A DNA stretch of 47,395 bases. Origin: Snodgrassella alvi (GTDB taxonomy: Bacteria > Pseudomonadota > Gammaproteobacteria > Burkholderiales > Neisseriaceae). A program made the position numbers and the translations under genes. Where the stretch lies: the NCBI RefSeq assembly GCF_002777425.1, contig NZ_MDVC01000099.1:1-47395 (forward strand), written 5' to 3'. Numbering within the stretch: the first letter of the stretch is position 1; each line of letters starts with the position of its first letter. Positions 21,027 through 32,980 of this stretch are shown piece by piece. The notes below the pieces were generated by a model. It was not told the origin of the DNA, searched no databases, and saw only the letters and a program-made list of their open reading frames with translations.

Positions 21027-22169
21027 ATGAATAATACACTGATAAATATTGCTGAGCAGATTGATAGAAACGCCCAAAGCACCCAAAAAGGGAAAAAGGG
21101 AAACAAAGCCCAATTGATTTATGCTTTTAATGGCACCGGTAAAACACGTTTATCGCAAGCGTTTAAAGAGTTTATTGTATCGCAGGATAAAGCGGATAAA
21201 GAAAACAGTGGCGCCTTAACACGGCATAAGATTCTTTACTATAACGCATTTACTGAGGATTTATTTGTCTGGGATATCGATAAATATCAGCAAGGCGAGC
21301 ATCAGCTAAGCATACAACCCAATTCATTTACGGATTGGATTCTGAAAGAGCAAGGGCAGGAGCAAAATATTGCTCGTTACTTCCAATCATATACTCAGCA
21401 AAACCTGACGCCGCATTTTAATGAGGATTTTTCCGCTATTACTTTCTCGCTCGCAACGGGTAATGATCAGCGTATTGCCAATATTAAAATCTCCAAAGGG
21501 GAAGAAAATAACTTAATTTGGAGTATTTTTTTCACCTTGATTAGTTTGGTGATTGCCGAGCGCAATATTGCGGAAAAAAGCGAGCGTTCTACTAATGAAT
21601 TTGACCAATTACGCTATATTTTTATTGATGATCCGGTTAGCTCATTAGATGAGAATCATCTGATTCAATTGGCGGTGGATATCGCAAAGTTAATTAAATC
21701 GAATGACTCCGAAATTAAATTTATTATCACTACCCATAATCCACTGTTTTATAATGTACTTTATAATGAATTGAAGTTGCCAAACGGTTATATTCTAAGA
21801 CGATTAGCAGATGGCTATTTTGAACTAGAAGAAAAAAAAGGCGATTCAAACCACAGTTTTTCCTATCATCTGTATTTAAAACAGTTGCTGCAACAAGCGA
21901 TTAAGGAAAATAAAATTGAAAAATATCATTTTACCCTATTACGTAACCTGTATGAAAAAACCGCCTGTTTTTTAGGCTATCAGCGTTGGTCAGACTTGTT
22001 GCCTGACGATAGAGACGTATACTTAACCCGCATAATCAATTTTACCAGTCATTCAACCCTATCCAATGAAATGGTGCCCGAGCCTTCCGAACCTGAAAAA
22101 AAGATAGTTGCCTTTTTACTGAATCATTTAGTTAAAAATTACAATTTTTACGAGAAGGAGGAGGAATAG
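21027..22169 (+). CDS. prrC: PrrC-type anticodon nuclease
   Basis: A 380-residue homologue of E. coli PrrC (396 residues), the tRNA anticodon nuclease silenced by its partner type I restriction enzyme. The ABC-like NTPase part has Walker A AFNGTGKT (33-40), signature ISKGEENNLIW (155-165), Walker B with D-loop YIFIDDPVSSLDENH (197-211) and H-loop TTHNP (235-239). The nuclease part has R306, E310 (RNLYE) and H342. Spacings of 4 and 32 equal those of the PrrC triad R320-E324-H356. The gene sits between hsdS and hsdR exactly as prrC does in the prr cassette. Known PrrC cuts tRNA-Lys when a phage anti-restriction peptide is sensed. The target here is unknown. The enzyme appears complete. Confidence 0.92.
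   Translation: MNNTLINIAEQIDRNAQSTQKGKKGNKAQLIYAFNGTGKTRLSQAFKEFIVSQDKADKENSGALTRHKILYYNAFTEDLFVWDIDKYQQGEHQLSIQPNSFTDWILKEQGQEQNIARYFQSYTQQNLTPHFNEDFSAITFSLATGNDQRIANIKISKGEENNLIWSIFFTLISLVIAERNIAEKSERSTNEFDQLRYIFIDDPVSSLDENHLIQLAVDIAKLIKSNDSEIKFIITTHNPLFYNVLYNELKLPNGYILRRLADGYFELEEKKGDSNHSFSYHLYLKQLLQQAIKENKIEKYHFTLLRNLYEKTACFLGYQRWSDLLPDDRDVYLTRIINFTSHSTLSNEMVPEPSEPEKKIVAFLLNHLVKNYNFYEKEEE
22155..22165 (+). promoter_or_regulatory. Strong ribosome site of hsdR inside the prrC end
   Basis: AAGGAGGAGGA lies within the last codons of prrC, which read EKEEE, and sits seven bases before the hsdR ATG. Translation of hsdR, part of the nuclease's masking complex, is thus tied to the prrC 3' end. 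Confidence 0.85.
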
Positions 22170-22172
22170 ACG

Positions 22173-25100
22173 ATGGTCAATTACACAACCCCGATTGCCG
22201 AAACTGATCACTATATTATTTTAGATAACTACACCAAGCTTGAAGAGCCAGCGGCAGCGTATCAAACGGAAAATGAATTAGAAAACGAATTGATTCAGGA
22301 TTTATGCCATCAAGGATATGAATATCTGCCTGAGCTGAATAATCAGCAGAAATTGTTGGCCAATATTCGGGTGCAGTTGCAAACGCTCAATAATATGCAG
22401 TTTAGCGATGAGGAATGGCAGCGCTTTGTATTAGAGTATCTGGATAAACCGAATGAATCGATGATCGATAAAAGCCGTAAAATTCACCATAATCACATCT
22501 ACGATTTTGTGTTTGATGATGGGCATATTCAGAATATTTATCTGCTTGATAAAAAAAATCTCAGCAACAATAAATTACAGGTGATTCGCCAATTTCAGCA
22601 AACTGGCAGTTATGCTAATCGCTACGATGTTACTATCTTAGTTAATGGCCTGCCTTTAGTACAGGTGGAGCTTAAAAAACGTGGCCTTGCCATTCGTGAA
22701 GCGTTTGGCCAAGTTCATCGCTATAGTAAAGAGAGTTTTAATCAGGACAATTCCCTGTTTAAATATCTACAGTTATTTGTGATTTCAAACGGTACCGATA
22801 CCCGGTATTTTGCCAATACCACCAAACGGGATAAGACCAGCTTTGATTTCACCATAAACTGGGCGAATGTTGAAAACGAACCAATTAAAGACTTAAAAGA
22901 TTTTACCGCCACCTTTTTTGCCAGCCGTGTGCTGTTAAGTGTTTTAATCACTTACTCCGTTCTGGATATCAATGATACTTTATTGATTATGCGCCCTTAC
23001 CAGATTGCCGCAACCGAGCGGATTTTATGGCAGATTATCAGTGCTTATCAGGCCAAAAACTGGAGTAGCTTACATAGTGGTGGCTTTATCTGGCACACCA
23101 CCGGATCAGGAAAAACCCTGACCAGCTTTAAAGCAGCGCGTCTGGCCACCGAACTGGAATTTATTGATAAAGTGTTTTTTGTGGTGGATCGTAAGGATCT
23201 GGATTATCAAACCATGAAAGAATATCAGAAATTCTCAAAAGACAGTGTCAATGGTTCCGATAGTACTGCCGGACTGGAGCGCAATATTGAAAAACAGGAT
23301 AATAAAATTATTGTCACCACCATTCAAAAACTCAATAATCTGATAAAAGCTAAGGATGATTTAGCAATCTATAATAAACAGGTCGTATTTATTTTTGATG
23401 AAGCACATCGCTCACAATTTGGTGAAGCACAAAAAAATATTAAGAAAAAGTTTAAGAAATATTATCAATTTGGTTTCACCGGCACGCCAATTAAGAAAGA
23501 AAATGCATTTGGCGAACAAACTACTGCCAAGGTGTTCGGGCGAGAACTACATAGCTATTTAATTACCGACGCTATTCGCGATGAGAAGGTACTTAAATTT
23601 AAAGTTGACTATAATGATGTACGCCCGCATTTTAAAGCGATTGAATGTGAGCAAAATCTGGACAAACTCAGTGCCGCCGAAAATAAGCAAGCATTACTGC
23701 ATCCCAAACGGATTGAACAGATCAGCCAATATATTCTGAACAAATTTAACCAAAAAACGCATCGTTCAAATGGCAGCGGCAAAGGCTTTAATGCTATGTT
23801 TGCCGTGAGCAGTGTGGACGCGGCAAAGCTGTATTATGAGTCGTTAAAAAAGCTGCAACAATCATCCAGTAAACCATTGAAAATTGCTACGATCTTTTCC
23901 TTTGCTGCTAATGAGCAACAAGACCCCGCTGGTGCTATTGCTGATGAAAGCTTTGAAACCAATGCGTTAAATCAAAGTGCCAAAGAGTTTTTAGCCTCTG
24001 CGATTGATGATTACAATCAAATGTTTAAATCTAACTATGATGTTAGCAGCGGACAATTTCAGAATTATTACCGTGATTTATCTTTGCGCGTAAAAAAACA
24101 GGAAATTGATTTATTAATCGTCGTGGGTATGTTTCTAACCGGCTTTGATGCGCCAACCCTTAATACGCTATTTGTCGATAAAAACTTACGTTTTCATGGC
24201 TTAATCCAAGCTTTTTCACGCACCAATCGCATCTACGATAACACCAAAACCTGCGGTAATATTGTGGCATTTCGTGATTTAGAACCGGCCACCATTGACG
24301 CCATCAAACTATTTGGCCAGAAAAACACTCAGGATGTGGTATTAGAAAAAAGTTATGAGGAATATATGCAGGGCTACACCGATGAGATTTCCGGTGAAAT
24401 CCATAGCGGATATTTAGCTCTTGTGGCTGAGCTACAGCAACGTTTTCCCCATCCGGATCAGATTACTACTGAAAAAGATAAAAAAGCGTTTGTTAAATTA
24501 TTTGGCCAGTATTTACGTGCCGATAATGCATTACAGAATTATGATGAACATATCGCTTTAAAGGCATTGCAACAGCTGGATACAACAGATAAACAGGCGG
24601 TTGAACAGTTTAAAGCGCAGTATTATGTTTCAGATGAAGCTTTTGAACGGATGCAAAAGATTAAGATACCAACAGAAAGAGCGATCCAGAATTACCGTTC
24701 AACTTACCATGATATTCGTGACTGGCTGTATAGACAACAAGCCGCTGAAAAACAGGAGCAGCTAACCATTGATTGGGATGATGTGGTTTTTGAGGTGGAT
24801 TTATTAAAATCGCAAGAAATCAATTTGGATTATATTCTGGAATTAATTTTTGAGCAGAACAAGCAAGATAAGAATAAACAAGTCATTGTTGAAGATGCAC
24901 AGCGCTTAATCCGCTCCAGTTTAGGCTATCGTGCCAAGGAGGAATTGGTTATTGAATTTATTCAACATACCGATTTAAATGCTATTGCTGATAAAGCCGG
25001 TATGATTGATGCTTTTTATCAGTATGCCCAACAGCAGCAACAAGCCGAGATTAAGGCATTAATTGGTGATGAAAATTTAAATGAAGCTGCTGCTAAGCGT

Positions 25101-25274
25101 TATATTGCATCCTCATTAAGGCGTGAATTTGCTACTGACAACGGCACGGAGCTGAACGAAATCCTGCCCAAAATGAGCCCGCTTAATCCGCAATATTTAC
25201 CCAAAAAACAAAAGGTGTTCAAAAAGATTGCTGATTTAGTTGAGAAGTTTAAGGGCATAGGTGGCGAAATTTAA
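22173..25274 (+). CDS. hsdR: Type I restriction-modification endonuclease/translocase subunit HsdR
   Basis: Restriction subunit of 1033 residues, close to EcoR124 HsdR. The N-terminal PD-(D/E)xK nuclease has the catalytic segment VQVELKKRG (about 165-173). The superfamily 2 translocase has [20 protein letters not shown] (a DEAH box) and FGFTGTPI, with later helicase motifs around [11 protein letters not shown] and [10 protein letters not shown]. The helical C-terminal region docks on HsdM. It translocates DNA with ATP and cleaves far from the site. In the prr system the assembled enzyme also keeps PrrC latent. All motifs look intact. A long hairpin follows the stop. Confidence 0.96.
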   Translation: MVNYTTPIAETDHYIILDNYTKLEEPAAAYQTENELENELIQDLCHQGYEYLPELNNQQKLLANIRVQLQTLNNMQFSDEEWQRFVLEYLDKPNESMIDKSRKIHHNHIYDFVFDDGHIQNIYLLDKKNLSNNKLQVIRQFQQTGSYANRYDVTILVNGLPLVQVELKKRGLAIREAFGQVHRYSKESFNQDNSLFKYLQLFVISNGTDTRYFANTTKRDKTSFDFTINWANVENEPIKDLKDFTATFFASRVLLSVLITYSVLDINDTLLIMRPYQIAATERILWQIISAYQAKNWSSLHSGGFIWHTTGSGKTLTSFKAARLATELEFIDKVFFVVDRKDLDYQTMKEYQKFSKDSVNGSDSTAGLERNIEKQDNKIIVTTIQKLNNLIKAKDDLAIYNKQVVFIFDEAHRSQFGEAQKNIKKKFKKYYQFGFTGTPIKKENAFGEQTTAKVFGRELHSYLITDAIRDEKVLKFKVDYNDVRPHFKAIECEQNLDKLSAAENKQALLHPKRIEQISQYILNKFNQKTHRSNGSGKGFNAMFAVSSVDAAKLYYESLKKLQQSSSKPLKIATIFSFAANEQQDPAGAIADESFETNALNQSAKEFLASAIDDYNQMFKSNYDVSSGQFQNYYRDLSLRVKKQEIDLLIVVGMFLTGFDAPTLNTLFVDKNLRFHGLIQAFSRTNRIYDNTKTCGNIVAFRDLEPATIDAIKLFGQKNTQDVVLEKSYEEYMQGYTDEISGEIHSGYLALVAELQQRFPHPDQITTEKDKKAFVKLFGQYLRADNALQNYDEHIALKALQQLDTTDKQAVEQFKAQYYVSDEAFERMQKIKIPTERAIQNYRSTYHDIRDWLYRQQAAEKQEQLTIDWDDVVFEVDLLKSQEINLDYILELIFEQNKQDKNKQVIVEDAQRLIRSSLGYRAKEELVIEFIQHTDLNAIADKAGMIDAFYQYAQQQQQAEIKALIGDENLNEAAAKRYIASSLRREFATDNGTELNEILPKMSPLNPQYLPKKQKVFKKIADLVEKFKGIGGEI

Positions 25275-25282
25275 TTGTGAAC

Positions 25283-25326
25283 TATCAGGAAGAGGAAATG
25301 GGAATAAACGTTTCCTCTTCCTGATA
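25283..25326. terminator. Long perfect hairpin after hsdR
   Basis: A 16-bp perfect stem (25283-25298 with 25311-25326; TATCAGGAAGAGGAAA on the left) has a 12-base loop and starts eight bases after the hsdR stop. No T-run follows, so it is either an atypical terminator or a transcript-end stabiliser. Confidence 0.6.
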
Positions 25327-26119
25327 AAAACTGATTAATTCAGGCGTGCTTAATATGCTTGTATGCAATCGGCAATGAAATGGTCAATATGCCATTCTCA
25401 GTATAAAACGCACGTAGAAAATTACGTTGTCTGTGTCAATGTTTGATATTCGATTGAATTGATATTGTTTGCTGCTTGATGAGTATACGGTGTTATCAAT
25501 CATCAGCCATGTTTGGCTTATTTTTCTTGCCAGTGCCTGATTATGAAAAAGATATCAATTCAGTAGTTTTGTTGGATACAGACAATTATGCAATATACCC
25601 GTTTGAATATGCTGTGAGATTGAATATAGTCTGTGCTTATACCATGTGATTTTGTTTAGTTAGTAAATGTTCTTCCAGTCAATTCTGGTTCATTATTCAC
25701 CTGTCTGTTTACTGGTAGCCAGCATATTTATCTAGCTTGTTCTGATAACAAAGTTATTCTACTTACGGGGCATCTGACTGAAATGCCAATGCCTGATATT
25801 TTACGATGATACTTATTTATTATATTTAATGATTTAAAGTGCCATAGATTTTGATAACTATCATGCATAAAATCGATTGTTGGATAGCACTTTATTTAAT
25901 AAGTGCCGATAATTTTTTTATAATCGCTTTATGAAAATAGGTATGAGTATTTTGTTATAAGAATTGGCGTTATTTTTTTTGAGTAGTAATAGCTGTGCAG
26001 TCGATTAATCTGTGCCGGTGCAGCAAGCTGTTTGTTGAAAAAGTCGCCAAGCAGAACTATCTATCTTTATCTTAAAGTAAGATTCAGTATAAAAAATTTA
26101 AATCAAATAAATTTAATTA
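25327..26119. other. Gene-poor stretch at the right end of the island
   Basis: No convincing gene was seen in about 800 bases. A 46-codon plus-strand frame (25509-25649, MFGLFFLPVPDY start) has no clear ribosome site and no recognised match. The stretch contains the second copy of the dispersed intergenic repeat. Confidence 0.5.
25389..25471. repeat. Dispersed intergenic repeat, copy 2
   Basis: Collinear with 6358-6441 in the same orientation. The shared core is AGTATAAAAC, ACGTAGAAAATTA and TGATATTC. It lies between hsdR and the right edge of the island. Confidence 0.5.
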
Positions 26120-26410
26120 TTAACTAAATTTAATCGCCCATACAATGATTGCAAGCAATGCCAGTATAATTACAGTGCTTTTCTCAAGATGGCTTCTGGC
26201 AAATTTGAAACGAACTATCTGCATAATAACTAATATTAAAGTTAAAATAGTCATTCCAATTGCCGTATTTGCAGAGCTATCTTCTGGCAATTGAACTATT
26301 GTACTATCCATTTCCTGCATCCACTCATATTGATTATTAGAAGTACACAATAATATTAAAAGTCCTATAATATAAATGATAGGGTATATAACCATATTAA
26401 TTTTTTTCAT
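26120..26410 (-). CDS. Small three-helix membrane protein, unknown
   Basis: A 96-residue frame starting MKKINMVIYP with three hydrophobic segments (about 6-22, 50-66 and 77-94) and a short polar region between the first two. Such regular spacing of membrane helices supports a real gene. I do not recognise the family. The ribosome site is poor. It lies between the type I cassette and the gyrB terminator, so it belongs to the putative island. Confidence 0.5.
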   Translation of the reverse strand: MKKINMVIYPIIYIIGLLILLCTSNNQYEWMQEMDSTIVQLPEDSSANTAIGMTILTLILVIMQIVRFKFARSHLEKSTVIILALLAIIVWAIKFS

Positions 26411-26530
26411 GTTAGTACCCGCACAAATCTTGGCCAGAATTTAACAATAAAATCACCACATGATGTAATTTTATTTATTGTCTCAATGGATAAACTTATA
26501 CTTCGATTATAGCGAGCTCCCATAATGAAC

Positions 26531-26557
26531 AAAAAAGGATGGCTGTGCCATCCTTTT
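26531..26557 (-). terminator. gyrB terminator
   Basis: On the minus strand, GGATGGC-ACA-GCCATCC is followed by TTTTTT. It lies 18 bases after the gyrB stop. The same hairpin with small changes is present at 17679-17699. Confidence 0.9.
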
Positions 26558-26574
26558 GGGTGGGATAAGGGAGT

Positions 26575-29280
<2,706 letters not shown>

Positions 29281-30384
29281 TTAAATACGCATTGGCATCA
29301 CAATATATTTAAAATTGGGGTTGTTGGGGATAGTAAACAGGGTGGAGCGGTTTGCATCGCCAAAAGCTAGCTGCAAGTCTTCCGCATGTACATTGCGCAA
29401 TACATCCATCAGATAGTTGATGTTAAAACCTACTTCCAGTGTATCGCCCTGATAGGCAATTTCCAGTTCTTCGCGTGCTTCTTCCTGTTCATTGTTGTTA
29501 CAGGTAACACTGAGCAGGCCGGGCTGGATTTGCAGGCGGGCACCGCGGAATTTTTCATTGGCCAGAATGGCTGCCCGTTCCAGTGCGCCCAGCAGCTCGG
29601 TACGATTGGCTAGGAAGATTTTATCGTTATCTAATGGAATAACACGGTTGTAGTCCGGGAATTTACCATCTACCACTTTGGAAACGATAATGGTGTCATT
29701 GCAGCGGAAACGCACCTGATTATTCAAAAGTTCAATGGTTATCGGCTGTTCGGGGAAGGTGAGCAGCTTAAACAGCTCCAGTACGGTTTTACGGGGCAGA
29801 ATCACTTCGGCTTTAGGCAAATCTGCTTCGATATTGCAGGCAGCATAGGCCAGACGGTGCCCGTCGGTGGCTACCAGACGCAGCTGATTGCCTTCGGTTT
29901 GCATCAGCAGGCCGTTAAGGTAATAACGGATATCCTGAATAGCCATGCTGTACTGTACCTGTGACAGCATTTCGCGGAACATTTCCTGTGGCAGGGTAAA
30001 GGTGGCATCGACATTTTCGCCAACGCTCATCAGTGGAAAGTCTTCTGCTGGCAGGGTTTGCAGATTAAAACGGCTTTTACCGGCTTTCAGCACCAGACGG
30101 TTGTTATTCCAGTCTAGTGACACCATGGCACCAGCAGGCAGGGCGCGCAGGATGTCTTGCAGTTTTTTGGCATTGGTGGTGATGCGAAAATCTTCTGCTT
30201 CACTTTTTGGCCCTACGGTATCAATCTGAATTTCCAGATCGGTGGCCAGAATTTTGATTTGCCCCTGATGGTTTTCCAGCAATACATTAGACAGTATCGG
30301 TAAGGTGTGGCGACGCTCAACAATACCGGTTACGGCTTGCAGCGGTTTGAGCAAACTGTCGCGTTCTGCTTGTAAAATCAGCAT
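29281..30384 (-). CDS. dnaN: DNA polymerase III beta subunit (sliding clamp)
   Basis: Ring-shaped processivity clamp of 367 residues with three repeated clamp domains. It starts MLILQAERDSLLKPLQ and ends NFKYIVMPMRI, the typical beta-clamp terminus. LVATDGHRLAYA is the conserved central motif. The ATG follows AAGGAACAG and lies 15 bases after the dnaA stop, so dnaA and dnaN form an operon. Confidence 0.98.
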   Translation of the reverse strand: MLILQAERDSLLKPLQAVTGIVERRHTLPILSNVLLENHQGQIKILATDLEIQIDTVGPKSEAEDFRITTNAKKLQDILRALPAGAMVSLDWNNNRLVLKAGKSRFNLQTLPAEDFPLMSVGENVDATFTLPQEMFREMLSQVQYSMAIQDIRYYLNGLLMQTEGNQLRLVATDGHRLAYAACNIEADLPKAEVILPRKTVLELFKLLTFPEQPITIELLNNQVRFRCNDTIIVSKVVDGKFPDYNRVIPLDNDKIFLANRTELLGALERAAILANEKFRGARLQIQPGLLSVTCNNNEQEEAREELEIAYQGDTLEVGFNINYLMDVLRNVHAEDLQLAFGDANRSTLFTIPNNPNFKYIVMPMRI

Positions 30385-30399
30385 ATTCTGTTCCTTGGT

Positions 30400-32028
30400 T
30401 TAATCTCGCAAAATCATCATTAAGGTTTCATACGCTTTGGTTGTTTCGGCATCATCTTTACGGAGTTTGGAGATGCTTTTTACCGCATGCATGACCGTTG
30501 TGTGGTCGCGGCCACCAAATCCGCTACCAATAGCGGGTAAACTAAGTGGAGTAAGTTCTTTTGCTAATGTCATGGCCATCTGGCGCGGACGAGCCAGAGT
30601 GCGGGTACGTTTTTTGCCCACCATGTCACTAATGGTGATGCCATAAAACTTGGCTACTGTGTTCTGGATGTGTTCCAGAGTCATGGGTTTGTGATTGACT
30701 GCCAGAATATCCTGTAATGCTTCTGTGGCCAAGCCCACATCAATCGGACGGCTGGCAAAACGGCTTTGTGCGACTACGCGCTTGAATGCCCCTTCCAGCT
30801 CGCGCACATTGCTGCGGATATGCTTGGCAATAAAAAACGCGGCTTCGTCTTCCAGTTTTACCTGTGCCAGCTCGGCTTTTTTCTGCAAAATAGCGACACG
30901 CATTTCCAGTTCTGGCGGTTCGAGCTCCAGACTCAGCCCCCAGGAAAAACGTGATTTCAGGCGGTCATCCATGCCATCAATATGGGTAGGCAGGGTATCA
31001 CAGGTAAGGATAACCTGTTTTTTTTCGTCAATTAAATGATTATAGACGTAAAAAAACTCTTCCATGGTACGGTCTTTGCCGGCAATAAACTGCACATCAT
31101 CCATGATAAGCAAGTCTACCTGCTGATATTGCTGGCGCATGGCATCAAATGATTTGGCATGGAATGCATTCATAATGCCGCGGATAAATTCGTCAGCATG
31201 AATATAACGTATTTTTACTTTGGCATCAGTAGCAAAAAGCTGGTTGCCAATTGCCTGTACCAGATGGGTTTTACCCAGACCAGTACTGCCATAGACGAAA
31301 AACGGATTGTACATGCTGTTGCCGGGATTTTCTGCGATAGACAGGGCGGCGGCATGAGCCAGACGGTTACCTTTACCCTGTACCAGAGCAGCGAAAGTAT
31401 GCTCAGGATTCAGATTGGTTTCGGTATAGCGGGATTTTTTACTATTTTCATGTGCTGAATCAGATGCGGTTGCTGGTGCAGCTGCTTCGTGTTTTTCTGC
31501 TTTGGCCGGTTTGGTATTGCTGCTTTCGCCATTGTCAGCAGGGCTACTATCGCTTTTAGACTGGCTGTGACGCAGTCGTTTGGCGATGATGTCCTGAGCA
31601 GATTCAGTCCGTTTTGGTGTGGCACGTGTTTTGGATGCCACCTCGGGAGTTGCTGCGTCTGTTTCTGGTTTGGCTGCTGGCGGATTCTCAGTTACCGCTG
31701 TAGCCGGTGGTGTAACCGCGGCAGGAGCCGGGCTGGCTGCGACGTTTAGCGGTACTGCCTGTGTGGCCGCCTGCAAGGATTGTCCTTGGCCGATTTTCAG
31801 AATTAATGGTGTGTTGCCATCCGGCAGGATAGCCTGTTTGGCGCTTTCGACAGATGGCCAGAAACGTTCGCGGATATGATTAAATGTAAAGGTATTACGC
31901 GCAAAAATTACCCAATTGCCATTTTCCTCGCCTACGGTTAACGGAGCAATCCACATCTGGTATTGCTGGGAGGGCAGGCTCTGTTTTAATTGCAATAGGC
32001 ACTGTGGCCAAAATTCTGTCAGGGTCAT
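30400..32028 (-). CDS. dnaA: Chromosomal replication initiator DnaA
   Basis: Binds DnaA boxes and melts the origin. Domain I starts with FWPQCLLQLKQSLPSQQYQMWI. Domain II is an unusually long Ala/Pro/Glu linker (about 90-200). The AAA+ domain III has VYGSTGLGKTHL and LLIMDDVQFIAGK. Domain IV has the DNA-binding signature GGRDHTTVMHAVKSI. At 542 residues it is somewhat longer than E. coli DnaA because of the linker. It is divergent from rpmH. No clear cluster of DnaA boxes is present in the 222-base gap between them. Confidence 0.98.
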   Translation of the reverse strand: MTLTEFWPQCLLQLKQSLPSQQYQMWIAPLTVGEENGNWVIFARNTFTFNHIRERFWPSVESAKQAILPDGNTPLILKIGQGQSLQAATQAVPLNVAASPAPAAVTPPATAVTENPPAAKPETDAATPEVASKTRATPKRTESAQDIIAKRLRHSQSKSDSSPADNGESSNTKPAKAEKHEAAAPATASDSAHENSKKSRYTETNLNPEHTFAALVQGKGNRLAHAAALSIAENPGNSMYNPFFVYGSTGLGKTHLVQAIGNQLFATDAKVKIRYIHADEFIRGIMNAFHAKSFDAMRQQYQQVDLLIMDDVQFIAGKDRTMEEFFYVYNHLIDEKKQVILTCDTLPTHIDGMDDRLKSRFSWGLSLELEPPELEMRVAILQKKAELAQVKLEDEAAFFIAKHIRSNVRELEGAFKRVVAQSRFASRPIDVGLATEALQDILAVNHKPMTLEHIQNTVAKFYGITISDMVGKKRTRTLARPRQMAMTLAKELTPLSLPAIGSGFGGRDHTTVMHAVKSISKLRKDDAETTKAYETLMMILRD

Positions 32029-32099
32029 GCGTGAAGCTTAAATTTGTCTGTCAATCGGGACGGGCTAAAGGCTGGAAGTAAAAAGTGCCTATTATGCTA

Positions 32100-32128
32100 A
32101 TTATACGCAATAAACAGATTTCTGACCA
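32100..32128 (-). promoter_or_regulatory. Probable dnaA promoter
   Basis: On the minus strand: TGGTCA, 17-base spacer, TATAAT, about 70 bases upstream of the dnaA start codon. The -10 is perfect and the -35 matches four of six bases. Confidence 0.65.
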
Positions 32129-32185
32129 TGATTTGCACTTTATGTTAAAGCAGTTGCCATAAAGCTTTGCTGTAGATTATATTGA

Positions 32186-32214
32186 TTGACAAAGTGCTGT
32201 TCTTGTTGTGTAAT
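32186..32214 (+). promoter_or_regulatory. Promoter of rpmH-rnpA-yidD-yidC
   Basis: A perfect TTGACA (32186-32191), a 17-base spacer and TGTAAT (32209-32214) lie 36 bases before the rpmH start codon. Confidence 0.85.
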
Positions 32215-32250
32215 GCCACGTTTTATTTAAAGTTAATTCGGGAATAAATT

Positions 32251-32385
32251 ATGAAACGTACTTATCAACCATCCGTTACCCGTCGCAAACGCACTCATGG
32301 CTTTCTGGTTCGCAGCAAAACCCGTGGCGGACGTGCTGTACTGGCTGCCCGTCGTGCCAAGGGTCGTAAACGTTTGGCTGTGTAA
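32251..32385 (+). CDS. rpmH: Ribosomal protein bL34
   Basis: Forty-four residues, starting [18 protein letters not shown] and ending RKRLAV, a nearly invariant basic protein of the large ribosomal subunit. It is the first gene of the classic rpmH-rnpA-yidD-yidC operon and has a strong promoter. Confidence 0.98.
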   Translation: MKRTYQPSVTRRKRTHGFLVRSKTRGGRAVLAARRAKGRKRLAV

Positions 32386-32393
32386 GAACAAGA

Positions 32394-32753
32394 ATGGATT
32401 ATCATTTTGGCAAAAAATATCGCCTATTAAAAACGGATGATTTTTCATCCGTTTTTGCGTTACGTTGCCAAAAAAGCCGTGCCTGGATTCAGGTATTTCA
32501 GGCACGCAATGCTTTAGGTTTCCCGCGTCTGGGGCTGATAGTTGCCAAAAAAGTGGCCAGACGTGCCAACCGGCGCAATTACATGAAACGGGTGTTACGG
32601 GAATGGTTTCGCCTGCACCGGCATGAATTGCCGCCGGTAGATATAATCATTCGCATACGCCAGCCTTTCCAGCACAAGGACTATGCTGGCGTTGTCAGAA
32701 CTTTACAGCAGTTGCTTGTGGCAACTGACGGGTGTAAAACAACGTCGCAATGA
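32394..32753 (+). CDS. rnpA: Ribonuclease P protein component
   Basis: Basic protein cofactor of RNase P, which removes tRNA 5' leaders. The 119 residues contain the diagnostic RNR-type motif [19 protein letters not shown]. It starts eight bases after the rpmH stop and overlaps yidD by four bases (ATGA). Confidence 0.96.
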   Translation: MDYHFGKKYRLLKTDDFSSVFALRCQKSRAWIQVFQARNALGFPRLGLIVAKKVARRANRRNYMKRVLREWFRLHRHELPPVDIIIRIRQPFQHKDYAGVVRTLQQLLVATDGCKTTSQ

Positions 32754-32959
32754 AATATTTATTGCTGGGTCTGATTCGGTTTTACCAGTATGCCATTAGC
32801 CCGCTGCTGCCACCACGTTGCCGATATAGCCCGACCTGTTCGCAATATGCAGTGCTGGCGCTGCAAAAATACGGGGTATTTAGGGGTAGCTGGCTGGCGC
32901 TAAAGCGCATTTGCCGCTGTCATCCATGGGGTGGTTGCGGTCATGACCCACTTCCTTAG
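32750..32959 (+). CDS. yidD: Membrane protein insertion efficiency factor YidD
   Basis: A 69-residue amphipathic protein with the family pattern [24 protein letters not shown] and [14 protein letters not shown], ending [11 protein letters not shown]. It assists YidC-dependent insertion at the inner membrane. Its start overlaps the rnpA stop. Confidence 0.96.
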   Translation: MKYLLLGLIRFYQYAISPLLPPRCRYSPTCSQYAVLALQKYGVFRGSWLALKRICRCHPWGGCGHDPLP

Positions 32960-32980
32960 CGAACACACACGGAATACACT

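Noticed and set aside
32029..32250. oriC in the dnaA-rpmH gap
   Set aside because: Only one near-match DnaA box (TTATACGCA) is present and no box cluster; the gap is accounted for by two divergent promoters.
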